Below, piece by piece: positions 35,273-45,158 of a DNA stretch of 64,000 nt. The notes under the pieces were generated by a model, which was not told where the DNA came from, did no database searches, and saw only the letters and a list, made by a program, of their open reading frames with translations. The stretch comes from Sporosarcina ureae DSM 2281. Lineage in GTDB: Bacteria; Bacillota; Bacilli; Bacillales_A; Planococcaceae. The stretch spans positions 62,001-126,000 of the forward strand of contig NZ_AUDQ01000002.1 in the NCBI RefSeq assembly GCF_000425545.1. Reading direction: 5' to 3'. Numbering within the stretch: the stretch's first letter is position 1; each line of letters starts with the position of its first letter. The position numbers were made by a program, and so were the translations under genes.

Positions 35273-35989
35273 GTGCTGGCAGATTTATTAAACGAATCGA
35301 AACGTACTATTGTCTATACAGGGGCAGGGATGTCGACAGAAAGCGGGCTACCAGATTTTCGTTCCGCTAAAACGGGCATGTGGGAAACAGAAGATCCTGC
35401 CAAAGTGGCAAGCGTAACAGCTCTCAATCAGCAGGTAGAACAGTTTTTTCAGTTTTATAAACAGCGTGTCCTAGCGGCAAAAGAAACAGGACCGCATAAA
35501 GGACATGATATTTTAGCTAAGTGGGAAAAAGAAGGTCTGATCAATGGAATTATTACGCAAAACGTCGATGGTTTCCATACGATGGCGGGCTCGAAAAACG
35601 TCATGGAACTTCATGGGACACTTCGTAAAGTCCATTGTGAAACGTGTGGAAAAGAATACGGGAACGAACGCTACGAGCAAGATGAGTTTTACTGCGATTG
35701 TGGCGGTACGTTACGTCCATCCGTTGTGTTATTTGGAGAAATGCTACCAGAAGAAGCATTTATTCAATCGATATTCGAAAGTGAGAAAGCAGATCTCTTC
35801 ATTGTCCTCGGTTCATCATTAACCGTTACACCTGCGAATCAATTTCCACTGATCGCAAAAGAGCAAGGCGCGAAGTTGGTCATTATTAATATGGAACCTA
35901 CAGAAATGGATCAATTTGCCGATCTCGTTATCAATGAACGGAAAATTGGAGAAATACTAGATGAGGCAGATCAGAATGTAGGTAAGTAA
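35273..35989 (+). CDS. NAD-dependent protein deacylase (sirtuin)
   Basis: Sirtuins remove acyl groups from lysine side chains using NAD. The NAD site YTGAGMSTESGLPDFRS, the ITQNVDGFH motif, the catalytic His in ELHGTLRKV, and the zinc site (HCETC, then CDC) are all intact. The length of 238 is normal. GTG 35273 is chosen, eight bases after AAAGGA; the ATG at 35264 touches that site. B. subtilis SrtN is the nearest named relative. It is a single gene. Confidence 0.88.
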   Translation: MLADLLNESKRTIVYTGAGMSTESGLPDFRSAKTGMWETEDPAKVASVTALNQQVEQFFQFYKQRVLAAKETGPHKGHDILAKWEKEGLINGIITQNVDGFHTMAGSKNVMELHGTLRKVHCETCGKEYGNERYEQDEFYCDCGGTLRPSVVLFGEMLPEEAFIQSIFESEKADLFIVLGSSLTVTPANQFPLIAKEQGAKLVIINMEPTEMDQFADLVINERKIGEILDEADQNVGK

Positions 35990-36095
35990 GTTGAGGTAGA
36001 AGAATGGGCGTAATAGAGGAGGGGTTTTTATACCACTTCTCTAATACGCTGTTCTTCTTGTCTCTATTTTTATAGAGGGAAAGAGGGGAAACGAT

Positions 36096-37250
36096 TTGAA
36101 AATTTTCCACACAGCCGACTGGCATCTCGGCAAGCTTGTGCAAGGAATGTATATGACAGAAGATCAGCGTTATATTTTACAAGCTTTTATAGAAGAGATT
36201 AAGAGAGAACAACCGGATGCGGTCATTATTGCGGGAGATCTGTATGATCGCGCAATACCGCCAACTGAAGCGGTAGGGTTGTTGAATGAGGTTTTACAGG
36301 AGATTGTGATCGATTTGAAAATACCTGTCATTGCCATTGCAGGAAACCATGATAGCCCTAGCCGCCTGCATTTTGGAAGTACGTTTATGAAAGATCAAGG
36401 GTTATACATAACAGGAGAATTATCCCCGGACTTATCGCCAGTAAAGCTCCAAGACGAATATGGCGATGTCTATTTTCATTTAATACCATACGCGGATCCT
36501 TCGATTATTCGTCACTTGCTCGAAGATGAATCGATTTCCAGTCATCAGCAAGCTATGAAGAAGATTATCGAGCGTATAGAACAGTCAATGGACAAAGAAG
36601 CACGACATGTTTTCGTAGGTCACGCGTTTATCACGAAGCACGGTGAGAAAGAGGAAAATACAAGTGACGCAGAACGACCATTATCGATTGGTGGAGCTGA
36701 GTATATTTCTTCAGATGTATTTGAGCCGTTTCATTATACAGCGCTCGGTCATTTACACCAGGCGCATTTTGTAGGAAATGAAACGATTCGCTACTCCGGT
36801 TCACCATTAAAGTATTCTATTTCCGAAGAGAATCATCAAAAGGGCTACCTCATTGTGTCGTTAGGTGGAAATGGCAAAGTGGAAATCGAGAAAAAGTTGC
36901 TGACTCCTCTTCATGATGTGCGAACGGTTGAAGGCACGATGGAAGACATATTGGAAATGCATCACAATGAAGATTATGTGTTCGTCAAACTGCTAGATAC
37001 GGTACCGGTCATACAACCGATGGAGAAAATTCGTTCCGTCTTTCCGAATGCCATGCATGTTGAACGTAAACTGCTTGCATCTTCTACAGACAGTTTTGGC
37101 GGAACAATAAATGTCGAGAAGAAAGAAGACGACCAAGCGATGTTTGCTTCCTTCTTTAAAGAACTTCAAGGCGAAGAAGTAGATGAAGAAACGAAAGAGC
37201 TATTCGCTGAAGTCTTGTGGGACGTTATGAAGGAGGAAGACCGTGCATGA
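36096..37250 (+). CDS. sbcD: Exonuclease subunit SbcD
   Basis: SbcD is the Mre11-like nuclease that with SbcC cuts DNA hairpins and blocked ends. The metallophosphoesterase motifs are all present: HTADWHLGK, AGDLYDRAIPP, AGNHDSPSRL, VGHAFI and GHLHQAH. The length of 384 is normal. A TTG start at 36096 follows GAGGGG. It overlaps the sbcC start by four bases (ATGA), so the two proteins are made together. Confidence 0.95.
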   Translation: MKIFHTADWHLGKLVQGMYMTEDQRYILQAFIEEIKREQPDAVIIAGDLYDRAIPPTEAVGLLNEVLQEIVIDLKIPVIAIAGNHDSPSRLHFGSTFMKDQGLYITGELSPDLSPVKLQDEYGDVYFHLIPYADPSIIRHLLEDESISSHQQAMKKIIERIEQSMDKEARHVFVGHAFITKHGEKEENTSDAERPLSIGGAEYISSDVFEPFHYTALGHLHQAHFVGNETIRYSGSPLKYSISEENHQKGYLIVSLGGNGKVEIEKKLLTPLHDVRTVEGTMEDILEMHHNEDYVFVKLLDTVPVIQPMEKIRSVFPNAMHVERKLLASSTDSFGGTINVEKKEDDQAMFASFFKELQGEEVDEETKELFAEVLWDVMKEEDRA

Positions 37251-40200
37251 AACCCATTACATTAACGATGACAGCATTTGGACCGTATAAAGATCAGGAA
37301 ACTGTGGATTTTCGAGATTTACAAGATCATCGTTTATTTGTCATTTCCGGAAAAACAGGTGCAGGGAAAACTACGATCTTTGATGGTATTTGCTTTGCGT
37401 TATATGGACAAGCAAGTGGAGAAGATCGTACCGATGTGAAGGCGTTGCGCAGTCAGTTTGCGGATGATGATATTCAAACGACAGTAGAATTGACGTTTGA
37501 CATCCATAAGCGAAGATACCGTGTTGTACGTCAAATTCCTTACAGAAAAAAAGGCAATAAATCGGATACGTTAGGTCGCTGCGAATTATTTGAAGAAAAA
37601 GATGAGCAATTCATTCCGGCAGTAGATCGCCAAATTGTCACCGAGGTAAATGATAAGATCGAACAATTGCTAGGCTTTACGCACGCACAATTTAGTCAAA
37701 TCATGATGTTGCCTCAAGGTGAATTCCGTAAATTCTTGACATCCGATACAGCGAATAAAGAAGCGATCATGCGGAAAATATTTAAGACTGAACCGTATCA
37801 AAAAATCGTGGAACGGTTAAAAGTGAAAAAAGAAGAAGCAAACGCGGAATATCTTCGTGAAAAACAGCTAAGTGAAGCTATTCTTCATCAAATACCGGCA
37901 AAGTTACCTGCGCGAGCCTCTTTATTATTTACAGAATTACAGTCGGAGTACCCAAACTACCATCAGCTCGTATCAGGTCTTCAACAAGAACATGCACATC
38001 ATGTGACGCAATCTAAAGAAGCGCATAAAGAATATACTAGGCTCTATACCATTCATAACAAGAAACAACAGGCACTACATGACGCCCGTTCAATTAATGA
38101 ACAATTTACAAAGCTGCTGCAACGCCAAAAAGAATTGGATAGCATGCTAGCGAAACAACAAGAGATGAAAAGCCTTGAACAGAAATTGCAGCAAGCCGAA
38201 CGAGCCGCGAGATTAGAAGATTTAGAACAACAAGTGAAGTCTAATGTAACAGAATGGCAGAAAAAAGAAAGAAGCCACTCTGAAGCGGTCAAGCTTCTCG
38301 CGGAAACAGAGAAAAATTTAGTGTCTGCAAAGGCTTCGTATGAACAAGAACTAGCTAAAGAATCTGAACGAAATGAAGTAAAAGAACAGTTGCTTACGCT
38401 TAATAATTTACTTCCAACCGTATCGGGACTCGCTACGCAACGTCAAGTAGTAGAGTCACTTAAGTTTACTGTAGACCAAGCGGAGAATTCGTTGCTAGTA
38501 AATCAGCAAGCATCCAAGCAACAAAAAGAATCCATCACAGTTCTGAAAAGTGAAATTAAGGAACTGGAAACTTCATTAGAGAAATATGAAGAGTTGTTGG
38601 ATCAACTTGCACAAAGCAAAGCCATTGCAAAGCAAGTGGCTTCATACAAGCAACAGCTATCACAACAACAAGAAGTTGAGGCTCATTACGAAACGGCTAA
38701 GCAACAAGTAGAGCATTCTGCAGAAGTCTATCAAGCTCTTGAGAATCGTTGGATTAGTAATCAGGCGGTCGTCCTTGCGGCATCACTTCATGTGGGAGAG
38801 TCTTGCCCGGTTTGCGGTAGTATAGACCATCCGTCTAAAGCTGAAGGTTCAGAAACAGAGCACGTATCCAAGCGACAAATAGACACGGCGAAGCTAGAGT
38901 TAATGAATAAAGAACAGACTTTCCATACTAAGCAAGCGGAATTGCAACAAGTGATGCAACGTATTGAACAAAGTGAAGCCGAACTACATGATCAACGAGT
39001 GGATTTGAGTCGAGATTATCATAAAGAACAAGCTGAATTGACAGACAACGTAGCTGAACTTAGAAGTAAGCGAGAGGTATTGAAACAGAAGAAAGACGAG
39101 CAAAACCAAGCGGAGAAGGCCATGGAGGATCTTGCCGAAAAAATAAATAAGTTAGAACAGCAGCGTAATGAATCAAAAGGTGAGCTTGAAACGAAATTAG
39201 CTCTCTATAACCATGTCTTAACGACCGTACCTGAAAATCTACAAGAACTATCCGCGTTGAAACAACAAATTACATCTAAAGAAACAGCAAGTCAAAAACT
39301 TGAACATGATTGGAAGTCTGTTCAACAGAAATTACAAGACGCTAAAAATGAGAAAGTTAAATGGGAATCTAGAGAAATGTTAGAAAAGCAATCTCTAACA
39401 GATATGAAAGAAAAATTGGACCTAAGTGAAGCTTCCTTTGCAAAACGGATGATAGAAGAAGGTTTTACTTCAAAAGAGAATTATATGCAAGTCAAACTGC
39501 CGACGTCAACGCGTCAGGCGATTGAGCAACAACTTCAAGTGTATGCCCAAACGCTTCATACATTAAAATCATCCGTAGAAGAACTCGAAAGGTCTGTTGA
39601 AGGCAAACAACCAACCGATATTGAGATCATGGAGCAACAAGTAGAAGCGTTGAAAACACAATATGAAGAAGCGTTTGCTCACTACAATCAATCAAAAGCA
39701 TGGGAACAAGCGGCACAGGATTTGCACAATGAGTTAGAAACAAGTAAATCTAGGGAAGCAGAGCTAGAAAAGACCTATGGAAAGATTACGAACCTTTATG
39801 ATATAGTCCGTGGTCAAAACCATTTAAAAATTTCCTTTGAGCGCTATATTCAAATTGAATATTTAGAGCGTATCATTCATGCTGCAAATATTCGTCTGCG
39901 TGACCTGTCAAATGGACAATACGAACTCGTTCGCAGTGATCGTCAGGAAACACGAGGGAAGCAAAGTGGTTTAGGTATAGACGTTCATGACGCATATACT
40001 GGACAAACACGAGACGTCAAGACGTTATCAGGCGGTGAAAAGTTTAACGCCTCTCTATGTTTGGCGCTGGGTATGGCAGATGTCATTCAAAGCTTCCAAG
40101 GTGCTGTTCGTATGGAGACAATGTTCATTGACGAAGGATTTGGTGCGTTGGATGAAGAGGCTATTCAAAAAGCAATCGATACACTGATCGCTCTTCAGCA

Positions 40201-40321
40201 ATCGGGGAGAATGATTGGCATTATTTCACATATTGAAGAAATGAAAGAAGCGATTCCTGCTACATTGCAAGTAACTAAGTTGAAAGAAGGATATAGCAAG
40301 ACGAAATTTGTATTGAGTTGA
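37247..40321 (+). CDS. sbcC: Exonuclease subunit SbcC
   Basis: SbcC is the Rad50-like SMC-type ATPase partner. Walker A is SGKTGAGKTTIFDGI near the N-terminus. Long coiled coils surround a zinc hook CPVCGS at about the middle (near residue 522). The C-terminal half brings the signature TLSGGEKFNASLCLALG and the Walker B region FIDEGFGALDEE. The length of 1024 is normal. ATG 37247 overlaps the stop of sbcD. A terminator follows at 40453. Confidence 0.95.
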   Translation: MKPITLTMTAFGPYKDQETVDFRDLQDHRLFVISGKTGAGKTTIFDGICFALYGQASGEDRTDVKALRSQFADDDIQTTVELTFDIHKRRYRVVRQIPYRKKGNKSDTLGRCELFEEKDEQFIPAVDRQIVTEVNDKIEQLLGFTHAQFSQIMMLPQGEFRKFLTSDTANKEAIMRKIFKTEPYQKIVERLKVKKEEANAEYLREKQLSEAILHQIPAKLPARASLLFTELQSEYPNYHQLVSGLQQEHAHHVTQSKEAHKEYTRLYTIHNKKQQALHDARSINEQFTKLLQRQKELDSMLAKQQEMKSLEQKLQQAERAARLEDLEQQVKSNVTEWQKKERSHSEAVKLLAETEKNLVSAKASYEQELAKESERNEVKEQLLTLNNLLPTVSGLATQRQVVESLKFTVDQAENSLLVNQQASKQQKESITVLKSEIKELETSLEKYEELLDQLAQSKAIAKQVASYKQQLSQQQEVEAHYETAKQQVEHSAEVYQALENRWISNQAVVLAASLHVGESCPVCGSIDHPSKAEGSETEHVSKRQIDTAKLELMNKEQTFHTKQAELQQVMQRIEQSEAELHDQRVDLSRDYHKEQAELTDNVAELRSKREVLKQKKDEQNQAEKAMEDLAEKINKLEQQRNESKGELETKLALYNHVLTTVPENLQELSALKQQITSKETASQKLEHDWKSVQQKLQDAKNEKVKWESREMLEKQSLTDMKEKLDLSEASFAKRMIEEGFTSKENYMQVKLPTSTRQAIEQQLQVYAQTLHTLKSSVEELERSVEGKQPTDIEIMEQQVEALKTQYEEAFAHYNQSKAWEQAAQDLHNELETSKSREAELEKTYGKITNLYDIVRGQNHLKISFERYIQIEYLERIIHAANIRLRDLSNGQYELVRSDRQETRGKQSGLGIDVHDAYTGQTRDVKTLSGGEKFNASLCLALGMADVIQSFQGAVRMETMFIDEGFGALDEEAIQKAIDTLIALQQSGRMIGIISHIEEMKEAIPATLQVTKLKEGYSKTKFVLS

Positions 40322-40452
40322 TGTCATAGTTCTCAAGTTGAAAAGTAGTTCTAAAAAAGTAATATGGCACCGCTAACCGACTCTGCAACGGAAATCGCCA
40401 ACTACTTCCTATCTAATTTAGATCTTTGCTTTTTACTGTTCTTTTAAGTCCG

Positions 40453-40482
40453 AACTGATCTCTGTTGAGGTCAGTTTTTTTA
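40453..40482 (+). terminator. Terminator of sbcDC
   Basis: AACTGATCTC pairs with GAGGTCAGTT around four bases, followed by TTTTTT. The rest of the 333-base space before brnQ shows no clear element; no T-box sequence was found. Confidence 0.85.
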
Positions 40483-40654
40483 TTTTAAGAACTTTATTGT
40501 AGATTTAGATAAATAGTTAGTATGTTTGCAATAGAGGCAAAAGTTAAATGATTCGACTGACTGTTGATTTTCTAAATAGGGAAGAGTAATATAAGGGAAC
40601 GTAATATATTGCATACAAATTAACGCTGTTGACTTTGGGAGGATTTTTATACAT

Positions 40655-42037
40655 ATGGAAAAGAAATTATCATTTTCGTCTAGTCTCGTTATTGGGGTTA
40701 TGCTATTCGCATTATTTTTTGGCGCAGGTAATTTAATCTTTCCTGCAGAGCTAGGACAGCTCGCTGGAGATCAAACGTGGAAAGCAATGGCCGGCTTTTT
40801 ATTTACTGGAGTAGGTTTACCGTTTTTAGGTATATTGGCTATCGGTTTTTCTGGCAAGAAAGATTTGCAGGACTTAGCAAGCCGAATTCATCCACTATAC
40901 GCGGTTCTATTTACAGCCATACTGTATCTAACGATTGGGCCATTTTTTGCCGCGCCACGTACTGGAGCTGTGGCATTTGATATTGGAGTTGCTCCATTTT
41001 TAAACGGATTTTCTATTGATCTTGCACGTTTTATATTTACATTGGTTTTCTTCGGTATTAGCATGTGGCTCTCACTGAACCCTGCAAAAATTGTCGATCG
41101 GGTCGGTAAATATTTGTCTCCTCTCATTATTATTATATTGATTGGCTTAATTGGTATGACTCTTCTTAGTCCGATGGGGAGTGCACAAGTATCGCAAGCG
41201 CCTTATAATGAAACACCATTCTTTACAGGGTTTCTAGAAGGCTATAATACGATGGATGCACTAGCTTCATTAGTGTTCGGGATCATTGTGATCAACGCTT
41301 TGCGTGCAATGGGCATTACTAGTAAAAAGCAAATATTGTCTTCCACGGCGAAGACAGGATTTGTGGCAGCCGGATTTTTAGCCATTATATACATCGGCAT
41401 TGCTTATCTGGGTGCCACATCAGTTGATTTATTTGGCTATCTGGATGGGGGAGGTTCCGTGTTAAGCGAGACTTCCTCGCATTTATTCGGTACGACAGGA
41501 TTAATGTTACTCGGTGTAGTCATTATGCTTGCCTGTCTGACAACAGCCATTGGATTACTGACTGCATGCGGTGAATATTTCCATGCGATCATCCCAAAAG
41601 TAAGTTACAAACTTTTTGTAGTCTTCTTTTCAATATTCTGTTTGGTTGTAGCGAATTTCGGTTTAGCGAATATTATCAATTACTCACTACCTGTATTAGT
41701 TCTACTGTATCCATTGGCAATGGTACTCATCTTATTGACGTTCACTGGCCCTTTATTCCATCAATCCAGTTTGGTATATCGATCAGCGACTATAACGGCT
41801 TTCTTTGTCAGTTTCATTGAAGCGCTGGTGAAATTCTACTCACTAGTAGAGAAGACCATGCCGAACTGGCTTGTGACTATACAGGACGTATATACAGCGT
41901 ACATCCCATACTACACAGAAGGTATAGGCTGGTTAGTTCCTGTGTTGATCGTGACAGTCGTAACAGCTATTGTGGCGATAGTAACCAATAAAAGAATGCA
42001 AGCTATCCAAGTGGTCTCCACTCATGAAAAATCATAA
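40655..42037 (+). CDS. brnQ: Branched-chain amino acid transporter
   Basis: BrnQ imports leucine, isoleucine and valine with sodium or protons. The 460-residue protein has twelve membrane segments and the family start SSSLVIGVMLFALFFGAGNL followed by IFPAELGQLAG; later signatures are GPFFAAPRTGAVAFDIG and LTACGEYFHAI. The start ATG 40655 follows GGGAGG, with a longer spacer than usual. It is a single gene; its terminator also serves the convergent GntR gene. Confidence 0.95.
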   Translation: MEKKLSFSSSLVIGVMLFALFFGAGNLIFPAELGQLAGDQTWKAMAGFLFTGVGLPFLGILAIGFSGKKDLQDLASRIHPLYAVLFTAILYLTIGPFFAAPRTGAVAFDIGVAPFLNGFSIDLARFIFTLVFFGISMWLSLNPAKIVDRVGKYLSPLIIIILIGLIGMTLLSPMGSAQVSQAPYNETPFFTGFLEGYNTMDALASLVFGIIVINALRAMGITSKKQILSSTAKTGFVAAGFLAIIYIGIAYLGATSVDLFGYLDGGGSVLSETSSHLFGTTGLMLLGVVIMLACLTTAIGLLTACGEYFHAIIPKVSYKLFVVFFSIFCLVVANFGLANIINYSLPVLVLLYPLAMVLILLTFTGPLFHQSSLVYRSATITAFFVSFIEALVKFYSLVEKTMPNWLVTIQDVYTAYIPYYTEGIGWLVPVLIVTVVTAIVAIVTNKRMQAIQVVSTHEKS

Positions 42038-42073
42038 AAAACAGGATCCGTTTAATTTTCGGATCCTGTTTTC
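42038..42073. terminator. Bidirectional terminator between brnQ and the GntR gene
   Basis: AACAGGATCCG pairs exactly with CGGATCCTGTT, with A's before and T's after. Confidence 0.92.
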
Positions 42074-42081
42074 CTGTCTAT

Positions 42082-42750
42082 TTACGAATCTACATTTTCA
42101 ATCGAATGAAATTCCTCGATCGCGCGTAACCAGTTTTCTCTCATAACTTTTGTAACTTGCTCACCATCACGCTGACTCATTAAATCTATAATCTGGTCAT
42201 GTTCTGCAATCGACTTTTCCGTCAGTATAATGGAATTGTGAAAGAAAAGCCTACGCACATGGGCTTGTAATGAGACAAGCAACGAAGAAATATATGGATT
42301 ATTAGCTGTGTCCACAATAATTTGGTGGAATTTTTCATCGGTTTTCAAAGCTTGGAAATAATCTTCCTTCTCAACTGCTAGCGCGAATTTCTTATTCGTA
42401 TCACGCAATTTCTTAATAATATTTTCAGTTAGATTTGGTATAGAAAGTTCAGCTGATAATGCTTGTAGCGCAGCGAGTGGGGGAAGCAAATCTGAAATAG
42501 ATTCACGATCGACGTCTGTCACTTGTGTTGCTTTACCCGGAAACATTTGAACAAATCCTTGAACTTCTAATAATTGTAGCGACTCACGTATAGGTGTGCG
42601 GCTCACTCCGAGTGCTTCTGCTAATTCAACGTCGTTTAGCTTTTCTCCAGGCTGTAAAGTTCCATCAATAATCCATTTCTGCAGTTGACTGAACGCACTT
42701 TCCTTAGCAGTCTTTCGTATGGGTTGTGCGTGGTTAGTTGGTATAGGCAA
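42082..42750 (-). CDS. GntR-family regulator with FCD domain
   Basis: The protein has an N-terminal winged helix (QPGEKLNDVELAEALGVSRT then PIRESLQLLEVQGFV) and a helical FCD ligand domain with metal-binding-type residues (DEKFHQIIV, and His in QAHVRRLFFH and IAEHDQI). FCD regulators sense small organic acids. TTG 42750 is chosen; a GTG at 42786 would add 12 residues but has no ribosome binding site. It diverges from the DUF485-actP operon, so control of acetate uptake is likely but inferred. Confidence 0.85.
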   Translation of the reverse strand: MPIPTNHAQPIRKTAKESAFSQLQKWIIDGTLQPGEKLNDVELAEALGVSRTPIRESLQLLEVQGFVQMFPGKATQVTDVDRESISDLLPPLAALQALSAELSIPNLTENIIKKLRDTNKKFALAVEKEDYFQALKTDEKFHQIIVDTANNPYISSLLVSLQAHVRRLFFHNSIILTEKSIAEHDQIIDLMSQRDGEQVTKVMRENWLRAIEEFHSIENVDS

Positions 42751-43040
42751 TTTCTCACACCATCTTTCTCCAAAAGTAGTCTTCACATAAATCTGATTTA
42801 GCTAATAGCCAATATACAATATACTACATCTTTTTACTGTTATTTAACAGTCTTAAGTAAAATATACAGAAATAATTGGAAATTATTATAAGGCTAAATA
42901 AGTTTATATTTAAGTAACATTGAGATAAATGCAAATAGTTCTTGTAGTTTCCGCTTGTATTTGATAGATTAATGTCTATACAGATTTGCATTCCTTTAGT
43001 AGATTAAATTTTACAAATTTTCAAAACAAGGTATTGCAAA

Positions 43041-43080
43041 TATAGTACACGTTTGATATTGTTTAGGTGTGTACTATAAC
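43041..43080 (+). promoter_or_regulatory. Predicted actP promoter framed by a perfect inverted repeat
   Basis: TTGATA (43053-43058) and TATAAC (43075-43080) are 16 bases apart. TATAGTACAC (43041-43050) and its exact complement GTGTACTATA (43069-43078) flank the -35 box and cover the -10 box. The arrangement suggests a repressor site, possibly for the divergent GntR protein. Confidence 0.65.
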
Positions 43081-43125
43081 AAATGAACGACTAACCCGCT
43101 GTGTCATATTATCTATTGAACTTGA

Positions 43126-43139
43126 TGAAAGCGGTTTCA
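43126..43139 (+). promoter_or_regulatory. CcpA catabolite-response element (cre)
   Basis: TGAAAGCGGTTTCA matches the cre consensus TGWNANCGNTNWCA at every defined position. It lies about 40 bases after the predicted transcription start, where CcpA bound with HPr-Ser-P would block elongation. Confidence 0.85.
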
Positions 43140-43201
43140 GTGAAATGGGGGGAATATGAACTAATTTACTACGCTATATAAAATAGAAAGGGGATCAACC
43201 A

Positions 43202-43528
43202 ATGACTAATCAAGTGGCACGTGGAAAATCCACAATGGACTATGAAAAGCTCGTTCAAACAGAAGACTTTAAGGGGCTTGTAAAAAGGAAAAAGAGCTTC
43301 GCTACACCTTTTGTTATTTTCTTCTTCGCAGCGTACTTTATTCTACCATTATTAACAGGTTATACAAAGATTCTAGAAACACCTGCTATTGGCGCAATGA
43401 CATGGACTTGGGTCTATGCATTCTCCATGTTTGTTATGGTCTGGGTATTTACATCCATTTACATGAACAAAGCTAAACACTTTGATGTTGAAGTGGACAA
43501 GATTATACAGAAAAACGTTTTAAAATAA
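43202..43528 (+). CDS. DUF485 membrane protein, symporter partner
   Basis: The 108-residue protein has two membrane segments (about 36-55 and 68-90) between charged ends, and the DUF485 core of a FKGLVKRKKSFATPFVIFF-like entry and a YMNKAKHFD exit. DUF485 genes (yjcH in Escherichia coli, ywcB in B. subtilis) lie directly before acetate-type sodium symporters and may help their assembly or control. Here it is 13 bases before the symporter start. The ribosome binding site is AAAGGGGATC. Confidence 0.9.
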   Translation: MTNQVARGKSTMDYEKLVQTEDFKGLVKRKKSFATPFVIFFFAAYFILPLLTGYTKILETPAIGAMTWTWVYAFSMFVMVWVFTSIYMNKAKHFDVEVDKIIQKNVLK

Positions 43529-43541
43529 GGGGGTTGTGTTC

Positions 43542-45089
43542 ATGAGTTGGATTTCATATGTTATATTCTTCGCAGTAATCGCGTTAACGCTCTACATTAC
43601 ATACTGGGCGGCAAAGCAAACAACTACGGCAAGTGATTTCTATACAGCCGGTGGTTCATTAACTGGTTGGCAAAATGGTATGGCAATTGCTGGTGACTAC
43701 TTATCGGCAGCATCTTTCCTAGGTATCGCTGGTGCGATTTCACTAAACGGATTTGATGGTTTCTACTACAGTATTGGTTGGTTAACGGCTTATCTCGTTG
43801 TTTTATTCTTAATTGCTGAACCACTACGTAACTTGGGTAAGTTTACGATGGCAGATATGATTGGTGCTCGTTTCGGCGCTAAGAAAGTGCGTGGAGCGGC
43901 AGCATTGAATACAATTACAATCGTAATGTTCTACATGCTTGCACAATTAGTTGGTGCGGGTGCTCTTATTAAATTATTATTCGGTATCGAGTATTGGATC
44001 GCTGTTCTAATCGTTGGAACTATGATGTTAATCTATGTTCTATTCGGTGGAATGACTGCAACAAGCTGGGTACAAATCGTTAAAGCAATTCTATTGATGT
44101 TAGGTACAATCATTATCTCCTTCTTGGTACTTATGAAGTTCAACTTTAACTTCATCGGTATGTTCGAGACAATGAAAACTGCTACTCCACATGGTGAAGC
44201 ATTCCTTCACTCAGGGGTTGTTTATACAGACACAATCGGTCTTATATCAGTATTGATCGCACTCGTTCTAGGTACTGCTGGTCTTCCACACATCTTAATG
44301 CGTTTCTTCACAGTTAAGGATGCGAAAACAGCACGATCTTCCGTTATTTATTCTGTATGGATTATTGGGATCTTCTATGTATTGACGATCTTCCTTGGAT
44401 TTGGCGCAGCTAAATTCGTTGGATCAGACGCAATCATCGCAGAAAACGCCGCAGGGAACATGGCAGCACCAATGCTTGCTGGAGTTCTTGGAGGAGACGC
44501 ACTTGAATCCTTCGTTGCAGCTGTTGCTTTCGCGACAATCCTAGCAGTTGTTGCAGGTCTTGTACTTTCAGGTGCTTCTGCAATCGCTCACGATATTTAC
44601 GGACAAATTTTCAAAAATGGTAACGTAACAGAGAAACAACAGGTGAATGCTGCTCGTTGGGCTTCCATCGCTATCGGTGTATTCTCTATTCTTCTTGCAC
44701 TAGGTTCTGAAAAGTTGAACGTTGCGTTCTTAGTATCACTTGCATTCTGTGTGGCTGCATCCGCAAACGTACCAACTATTCTACTAACGATCTATTGGAA
44801 GAAGTTCAATACGACAGGCGCTGTTGCTTCAATGTTGACAGGTCTTATCGTTGCATTAGTTCTTGTTGCAATCAGTCCTTCTGTAATGAATCCAGTGGAA
44901 GGTGCTACTCTTATCACTGGTAATCCAATCTTCCCGTATGCTAACCCGGCTATTGTTTCCGTACCTGCAGGTTTCCTTGCTGCATTCATTGGTACACTTG
45001 TTAGCTCTAAGCGTCACGAGAAAGATGAAGTTTCTTATGCAGAAGTTCGTTTCAAAGCAGAAACTGGCTACAAAGAGCTTGATCTTTAA
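43542..45089 (+). CDS. actP: Sodium:solute symporter, acetate permease type
   Basis: ActP imports acetate and other short monocarboxylates with sodium. The 515-residue protein has about thirteen membrane segments and the family parts DFYTAGGSLTGWQNGMAIAG, DYLSAASFLGIAG and GTAGLPHILMRFFTVKDA. ATG 43542 is chosen, eight bases after AAGGGGG. The codons are strongly biased to those of highly expressed genes, more than in neighbours. It is under a cre site and an inverted repeat at the promoter and has its own terminator. Confidence 0.92.
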   Translation: MSWISYVIFFAVIALTLYITYWAAKQTTTASDFYTAGGSLTGWQNGMAIAGDYLSAASFLGIAGAISLNGFDGFYYSIGWLTAYLVVLFLIAEPLRNLGKFTMADMIGARFGAKKVRGAAALNTITIVMFYMLAQLVGAGALIKLLFGIEYWIAVLIVGTMMLIYVLFGGMTATSWVQIVKAILLMLGTIIISFLVLMKFNFNFIGMFETMKTATPHGEAFLHSGVVYTDTIGLISVLIALVLGTAGLPHILMRFFTVKDAKTARSSVIYSVWIIGIFYVLTIFLGFGAAKFVGSDAIIAENAAGNMAAPMLAGVLGGDALESFVAAVAFATILAVVAGLVLSGASAIAHDIYGQIFKNGNVTEKQQVNAARWASIAIGVFSILLALGSEKLNVAFLVSLAFCVAASANVPTILLTIYWKKFNTTGAVASMLTGLIVALVLVAISPSVMNPVEGATLITGNPIFPYANPAIVSVPAGFLAAFIGTLVSSKRHEKDEVSYAEVRFKAETGYKELDL

Positions 45090-45111
45090 TAACTAGCTTG
45101 ATATTCAACTA

Positions 45112-45158
45112 ATGGTTCCCTCTTCTACTAGCATGACAGAAGAGGGGGCCATTTTTTA
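45112..45158 (+). terminator. Terminator of DUF485-actP
   Basis: GGTTCCCTCTTCT pairs with AGAAGAGGGGGCC, followed by ATTTTTTATT. Confidence 0.88.

Noticed and set aside
40322-40654. T-box or other leader before brnQ
   Set aside because: The only structure is the sbcDC terminator; no T-box core sequence is present.
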